64,000 bases of DNA from Lutibacter maritimus (GTDB taxonomy: Bacteria > Bacteroidota > Bacteroidia > Flavobacteriales > Flavobacteriaceae). How positions within the stretch are numbered: position 1 is the first letter of the stretch; the number at the start of each line of letters is the position of its first letter. Location of the stretch: assembly GCF_900116115.1 (NCBI RefSeq), contig NZ_FOZP01000006.1, forward strand, positions 1-64,000, written 5' to 3'. The notes below the pieces were generated by a model. The model did no database searches. It saw nothing but the letters and a program-made list of their open reading frames with translations, and had not been told where the DNA came from. Positions 59,967 through 64,000 of the stretch are shown piece by piece. The translations under genes and the position numbers were made by a program.

Positions 59967-61214
59967 ATGAGTTATAATATTTCAATTAGACTTGACAATC
60001 GGAGAGTTAAAGATAATGGTAAATACCCTATTAAACTTCGTGTTTATTATAATAAAATTGAAAAATGGTATTCATTAGACACGTATTTAACGGAAAAAGA
60101 GTTTGAAACTATTTGGGTAAACTCTGATAACAAAAATTTAAGGGGAGCAAATAACCAAACACGCTTAAAACTTCAAACTATTGAATCAAGAGCATACAAA
60201 GAAGCTGAACAATTAACTGTTTTTGATTTTAATAAATTTGAAAAGAAGCTATTTAGAAAGTCTTCAGATAAAAATAACGTTCAATATCATTTTAATTTAG
60301 TGATTAATAAGTACATTAAAAATGATAAAATAGGAACTGCTGAAAGCTATAAATACACTCTTAATTCATTAGCAGATTTCAGTGATACTAAAAAAAATTG
60401 CCCTATTGATAAGTTGACTTTTGAAAGCATCAATGTTGATTGGCTTAATGCATATGAAAAGTTTATGGTTTCAAAAGGTAAAACCTACACAACCATTTCA
60501 ATATACACAAGAACACTAAGAGCTGTTTTTAATAATGCCATTCGTTCAAATGACATAAGCAAAGACATTTACCCTTTCGGCTTAAAAAGAGACAACAATT
60601 ATAAAATACCCAACACAAAAATTGTCAAGAAAGCTTTGAGTTCAGTCGAACTTAAAAAGTTATTTAACGCCGAAGTAAGCAACCCTAATGAAGCTAAGGT
60701 AAAAGCATTTTGGTTTTTTAGTTACGCCTGCAATGGTATGAATTTAAAAGACATTGCATTACTAAAATACTCAGATATTAAGGGTGATAAGTTTGAGTAT
60801 TACAGAGCCAAAACTTTTGACAAGTCTACAGAAAAAAAGACGATTACAATTTATTTAACAGACTTTACAAGAGAGGTAATTAAGGAATATGGAAATAATG
60901 ATAAAAGTAATTATGTATTCGATATTTTAAATATTAAAGACGATAGTTTAACTCAGTACAAGAAAATTAAGAATTTTACTCGTTACATTAATGACCATAT
61001 TAAAAGAATAGCCAAAGCAAATGATTTGCCAGAAGATTTAAGCTCATATTGGGCCCGCCATTCATTTGCGACGAACTCTATTCGTAAAGGAGCTTCAATG
61101 GAGTTTATAAGTGAGGCTTTAAACCATAGTGATTTGAATGTTACTAAAAACTACTTTGCTGGTTTTGAAGACGAAACCAAGAAAGAATTCGCGAAAAAAA
61201 TTATGGACTTCTAA
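59967..61214 (+). CDS. Tyrosine recombinase/integrase of a mobile element
   Basis: 415 residues. N-terminal arm-binding domain (about 1-90, with SIRLDNRRVKDNGKYPIKLRVY), SAM-like core-binding domain (about 100-200) and catalytic domain (about 215-410). The catalytic set includes YWARHSFAT (Arg364), LNHSD (His387) and NYFAGF (nucleophile Tyr396). At box I, where Bacteroidota enzymes have RGM or GLR, this one reads CNGMNLKDI with Asn256, so the first catalytic Arg appears absent. The gene lies beside the tRNA-Ala att fragment and starts the element. Confidence 0.93.
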   Translation: MSYNISIRLDNRRVKDNGKYPIKLRVYYNKIEKWYSLDTYLTEKEFETIWVNSDNKNLRGANNQTRLKLQTIESRAYKEAEQLTVFDFNKFEKKLFRKSSDKNNVQYHFNLVINKYIKNDKIGTAESYKYTLNSLADFSDTKKNCPIDKLTFESINVDWLNAYEKFMVSKGKTYTTISIYTRTLRAVFNNAIRSNDISKDIYPFGLKRDNNYKIPNTKIVKKALSSVELKKLFNAEVSNPNEAKVKAFWFFSYACNGMNLKDIALLKYSDIKGDKFEYYRAKTFDKSTEKKTITIYLTDFTREVIKEYGNNDKSNYVFDILNIKDDSLTQYKKIKNFTRYINDHIKRIAKANDLPEDLSSYWARHSFATNSIRKGASMEFISEALNHSDLNVTKNYFAGFEDETKKEFAKKIMDF

Positions 61215-61245
61215 TAAATAAACTGCATCCAACAAAATAATTACT

Positions 61246-62199
61246 ATGGAAACTTATTACCTAAACCTTATTGCTAAAAGCTACATTAAACTCACAATAG
61301 AGAATGATGATAATTTAGCCCTTTTCTTTTTTCAAAAATATAATAAACGTAAAGATAATAGATTCTATGACAAACTAACAGAAAACATAGAGAACTTAAT
61401 TAATAATTCATATACCAAAGCTAAAGAACCTGATTTGTCAGGTATTCCTGATGAACATCGCGATGATTATATTAGGGTGTTAAAAACAAAAGAAAATTAT
61501 TATTTTGCTGCAATGGATCAATATTCTGATTATTGTGCTGAAGAGGGGTTGCCTAACAATACTCCTAATTGGGAAATTTGCACTGATGCCACAAAATTGA
61601 CAAATGCTCTTAATAATGAATATGTCAAATTAAAAGATCCAATAAACATAATAACTCCTAGTAAAAAAATAAGTAAAAAGGAACTCATTCTAAAAAAATC
61701 AAAATTAGAATACTTGAAAAGTGAAGCTGAAAGAGCTAGTAAAGTATCATCAATAGATGAACTTGATGAAATTGCAGCAATAGAAACTAATCCTCTTAAA
61801 AGTCAGAATTCTCAACTCAATAATAGTACTACCATCAAAATAGCTGTACAAAATGCATTTAAATTCACACTTGAAATAAATAAAACGAAAGAGAAACAAA
61901 TTCTTTCTGAAGAAGATTATTCAAGACTAGTTGAGTGGGTAACCTATTTCTTTGAGAATGATTACAAAGTACCATATATTGATTCACCCATAACGGAACT
62001 AAATATTGGTATAACATATATAAGATTTGCATTCAAAGAGTTGATTGATTCTTTACATTCTAAAAAATCAAGACCAAAAACGTTTTATGAATTAGTGTCA
62101 AAATGTTTTTCAGCACTTAGTAATGACACTGAAGAATTAATTCAGCAAACCTCAAAACCAGGAGGTTATGACCGATTAATGAAGCGAAATTCATATTAA
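61246..62199 (+). CDS. Unknown protein in the mobile element
   Basis: 317 residues that I do not recognise. No signal peptide or membrane helix. The N-terminal third is charged and helical with HRDDYIRVLKTKENY; the middle (about 140-190) is a Lys/Glu/Ser-rich probable coiled coil; the C-terminal third (about 200-300) is helical and includes SRLVEWVTYFFENDYKVP. It follows the integrase by 31 bp on the same strand, probably in one transcript, and is followed by a 137-bp gap that has a hairpin. It may be an accessory or cargo gene; no function can be assigned. Confidence 0.6.
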   Translation: METYYLNLIAKSYIKLTIENDDNLALFFFQKYNKRKDNRFYDKLTENIENLINNSYTKAKEPDLSGIPDEHRDDYIRVLKTKENYYFAAMDQYSDYCAEEGLPNNTPNWEICTDATKLTNALNNEYVKLKDPINIITPSKKISKKELILKKSKLEYLKSEAERASKVSSIDELDEIAAIETNPLKSQNSQLNNSTTIKIAVQNAFKFTLEINKTKEKQILSEEDYSRLVEWVTYFFENDYKVPYIDSPITELNIGITYIRFAFKELIDSLHSKKSRPKTFYELVSKCFSALSNDTEELIQQTSKPGGYDRLMKRNSY

Positions 62200-62232
62200 T
62201 TTTCGTTCACCCGTCAACTATTTTAGTTTTCG

Positions 62233-62254
62233 CGGGAACACGTGTCTCTTCCCG
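62233..62254. promoter_or_regulatory. Hairpin downstream of the unknown gene
   Basis: CGGGAA (62233-62238) and TTCCCG (62249-62254) pair over a 10-base loop that contains the palindrome CACGTG. It is GC-rich against an AT-rich background. No T-run follows, so it is either a poor terminator or an operator for the HTH gene that begins at 62337. Confidence 0.45.
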
Positions 62255-62336
62255 TTAGATTTAAATATTCATTCAATATAATTTTGGAACTGTTCAAATG
62301 CAAAGAGTATTTGACATAATTTAAAATTATATTATA

Positions 62337-62672
62337 ATGAGTAGAATACCTTTCGATTCACTACCGCAAGTAGTGCAAGAACTAAATGCTAAAATTGACA
62401 ACATTACTTCGTTGCTTCAATTTCCAAAACAAAATGTTCAGCAAACTGATCTTCTAGTAATTAAAGATGCTGCAAAATTCTTAAACCTTTCCGTAAATAC
62501 TTTATATGGCAAAGTTAGTAGAAGAGAAATACCTTATATGAAACAAGGTAATAGGCTTTACTTCTCTAAAATGGAACTAACAGACTACATTAAATCAGGT
62601 AAAGTTTTATCTGACAGTGAAATTCAAGAACAAGCAAATAACTTTTTATCTAAAACAAACATTAAAAATTAA
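62337..62672 (+). CDS. HTH_17 (excisionase-like) DNA-binding protein
   Basis: 111 residues. A short N-terminal coiled segment (about 5-30, VVQELNAKIDNITSLLQF) is followed by the winged HTH_17/MerR-like domain at 41-85 with LVIKDAAKFLNLSVNTLYGKVSRREIPYMKQGNRLYFSKMEL. Such proteins act as excisionases or as transcription factors of Bacteroidota mobile elements. It lies 137 bp after the unknown gene and 4 bp before the first PriCT_2-like gene. Confidence 0.88.
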   Translation: MSRIPFDSLPQVVQELNAKIDNITSLLQFPKQNVQQTDLLVIKDAAKFLNLSVNTLYGKVSRREIPYMKQGNRLYFSKMELTDYIKSGKVLSDSEIQEQANNFLSKTNIKN

Positions 62673-62676
62673 ATTT

Positions 62677-63174
62677 ATGGAAACAATTAATAAAAGAGTA
62701 TCAATTTACCAGCAATTAATTTCAAGGAATTATGAAAATGAATTCACTATTGATTATTTAGTAGAAATGGATTTAGGATTTAAATGGCCCGATAAACTTG
62801 AACTAAAAAAGAAGAAATCTATTTCCAATAATTTTAGAGATGTAGTAAGGGAGATTGAAAAATATTCAATGGATTTAGCCCCTGATTATAATCATAGAGT
62901 TGTAATTGGTCTTGCAATGGCCTTTCAATATGGGAAAAAAGCAAGAAATCTCTATCATAGAATCTGTAAAATCAATGAAAATTATGATAAAGAATTATGT
63001 AATAAGGAGTTTTCCAAATGTTTACAAAATAACACATCATTTTTTTCAATAGACATTGTCCACACATTATTTTCTGCCACTTATTTTGAAGCAATGCGCT
63101 CTTTTAATATGAAACGCTTAAATAAAGCTAATAGTCAAAAGAATGACAATATACAGACAACTATTAACAATTAA
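62677..63174 (+). CDS. Stand-alone PriCT_2-like protein, copy 1
   Basis: 165 residues from the ATG at 62677, which follows an AAATTT segment and lies 4 bp after the HTH stop; an earlier in-frame ATG lies inside the HTH gene and is less likely. Residues about 68-105 read LAMAFQYGKKARNLYHRICK and NENYDKELCNKEFSKCL. This resembles the PriCT_2 module found after primase or VirE-type domains, whose consensus also has a GxAL..FGEEGRELF..S..SPKYN core. The same pattern recurs in the next gene. No polymerase or helicase motif is present, so it may be a helper in element replication. The relation to PriCT_2 is inferred. Confidence 0.6.
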   Translation: METINKRVSIYQQLISRNYENEFTIDYLVEMDLGFKWPDKLELKKKKSISNNFRDVVREIEKYSMDLAPDYNHRVVIGLAMAFQYGKKARNLYHRICKINENYDKELCNKEFSKCLQNNTSFFSIDIVHTLFSATYFEAMRSFNMKRLNKANSQKNDNIQTTINN

Positions 63175-63178
63175 TATT

Positions 63179-63541
63179 ATGAGAAACCTTATTAGATTAA
63201 GTAAACCAACTGAAGCGTTTTTTAGAAAATCTATTAAAGATATAGATAAAAACTCTAGAGATATTACCAAGAATTATAAATATAAAAATCAACTAGGGCT
63301 AGCTTTTGCTAATACTTACGGTGAACAAGCGCGGGATTTCTTTCATATAATTTGTAAACCTAATGCTAATTATGATAAACTTAAGTGTAATGTAGAATAT
63401 ACAGAATATCTAAAAGTTAAAGATAATAGAGAAGACCTAAGTATTTTCTTTCACCTATACGGTAAAGACCTTATGAGGAGATTAAATGAAATAATGAAAG
63501 CAGTCGAACTAGAAAATAACGCAAAAAATAATCAATTATAA
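63179..63541 (+). CDS. Stand-alone PriCT_2-like protein, copy 2 (paralogue)
   Basis: 120 residues from the ATG at 63179, 4 bp after the previous stop. It has LGLAFANTYGEQARDFFHIICK and NANYDKLKCNVEYTEYL at about 36-76, lining up with copy 1 without gaps in this core. Outside it the two proteins differ in length and sequence. The next gene starts one base after its stop, so all are one operon. As with copy 1, a role as primase accessory module is inferred, not shown. Confidence 0.6.
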   Translation: MRNLIRLSKPTEAFFRKSIKDIDKNSRDITKNYKYKNQLGLAFANTYGEQARDFFHIICKPNANYDKLKCNVEYTEYLKVKDNREDLSIFFHLYGKDLMRRLNEIMKAVELENNAKNNQL

Positions 63542-63542
63542 A

Positions 63543-64000
63543 ATGAAAAACTATAATACCATTAACGGTAAAGGTTACCGTTATATTAGTGAAATTCCTG
63601 AAATAAAAAAAAATGGACTACCGAGAGGTATATTAAACAAGAAACGATCAGATGTTGGTGGTACTTACTCTGTATTGTCTAGTAAAGTAAATTATATCGT
63701 TGTTGTGCCAAATGTTTCACTTATTGATTCTATAATGGCAGACAAAAATATTACGTATCCCATAATTGCGGTAAAAGAGGGGTTTATTAGATCTGAATTT
63801 GTTCAATATATAGAAAATAATAATATCCATAAAATTATAGTGACATACGATAGTTTTTATAAAGTTGCTGATTTGCTAGTTGAACAGGATTTTAACTTGA
63901 AAGATTATAGGGTTCTTGTTGATGAGTTTCACAACATTTTAGGCAATTATGGATTTAGAAAACGAGCAATTGATAATTTAATTAAAACAACTGAAAGATT
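63543..64000 (+). CDS. DExH helicase-like replication protein (C-terminus beyond the window)
   Basis: The frame is open from ATG 63543 to the window end (152 codons). The N-terminal region shows a Walker-A-like segment RSDVGGTYSVL (Gly39-Gly40-Thr41, no Lys), then NYIVVVPNVSLIDS (motif Ia-like), IIVTYDSFYKVADLL, and Walker B VLVDEFHNIL with DEFH at 127-130. Related sequences with GGTT in place of GKT occur, as I recall, in Bacteroidota phages and elements. It starts one base after the stop of the second PriCT_2-like gene, so it is probably the main replication helicase of the element. Confidence 0.65.
   Translation, partial: MKNYNTINGKGYRYISEIPEIKKNGLPRGILNKKRSDVGGTYSVLSSKVNYIVVVPNVSLIDSIMADKNITYPIIAVKEGFIRSEFVQYIENNNIHKIIVTYDSFYKVADLLVEQDFNLKDYRVLVDEFHNILGNYGFRKRAIDNLIKTTER

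Overview
The window looks like the chromosome of an AT-rich marine or soil-type Flavobacteriaceae (phylum Bacteroidota). The evidence is SusC/SusD pairs, lipoproteins, a secreted PKD/SprB-repeat surface protein, TAnnTTTG-type -7 promoter elements, a LytS/LytTR two-component pair and flavobacterial housekeeping genes. No species can be named from the sequence alone.

Positions 1-19300 are mostly ordinary core genome. They hold the 5' part of a large secreted PKD/SprB-repeat protein (minus strand, cut by the window edge), then lpd, pabB, tilS, ppc, a DinB-fold protein, a small XRE regulator with a membrane partner, a penicillin-acylase-type Ntn hydrolase overlapping a LacI-family regulator, a YifB/ComM AAA protein, an EamA permease and a tricorn-like S41 protease. 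A strong bidirectional terminator at 19267-19296 closes this part.

Positions 19326-57757 form one unbroken 38-kb, minus-strand polysaccharide utilization locus of 20 genes whose contents spell out N-glycan catabolism. It encodes a PNGase F homologue, a glycosylasparaginase and a DUF4838 protein (a family I recall as the GH163 endo-beta-N-acetylglucosaminidases), so there are up to three routes to part the glycan from protein. Trimming enzymes are four GH92 alpha-mannosidases of three apparent subtypes, GH125, GH97, GH29, GH20 and GH2. A cytosolic GH130 phosphorylase next to a sodium-solute symporter would handle the Man-beta-1,4-GlcNAc core. ManA, a ROK kinase and an FHS-type sugar permease would move the monosaccharides into glycolysis, and SusC/SusD provide outer-membrane uptake. 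A GHL10-like TIM-barrel lipoprotein and a CBM9-like lipoprotein in the locus have no assigned role. Upstream and divergent sits a LytS/LytTR pair (57902-59679), separated from the first GH92 gene by a 21-bp near-palindrome that is a good operator candidate.

From 59759 to the window end lies the left part of an integrated mobile element. It begins with the 3' half of a tRNA-Ala(GGC) gene (attachment site), followed by a tyrosine recombinase whose box-I arginine position reads Asn, an unknown protein, an excisionase-like HTH protein, two small paralogous proteins that resemble stand-alone PriCT_2 (primase C-terminal) modules, and the start of a DExH helicase-like protein with a lysine-less Walker A. 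The reconstituted intact tRNA should lie beyond the right edge.
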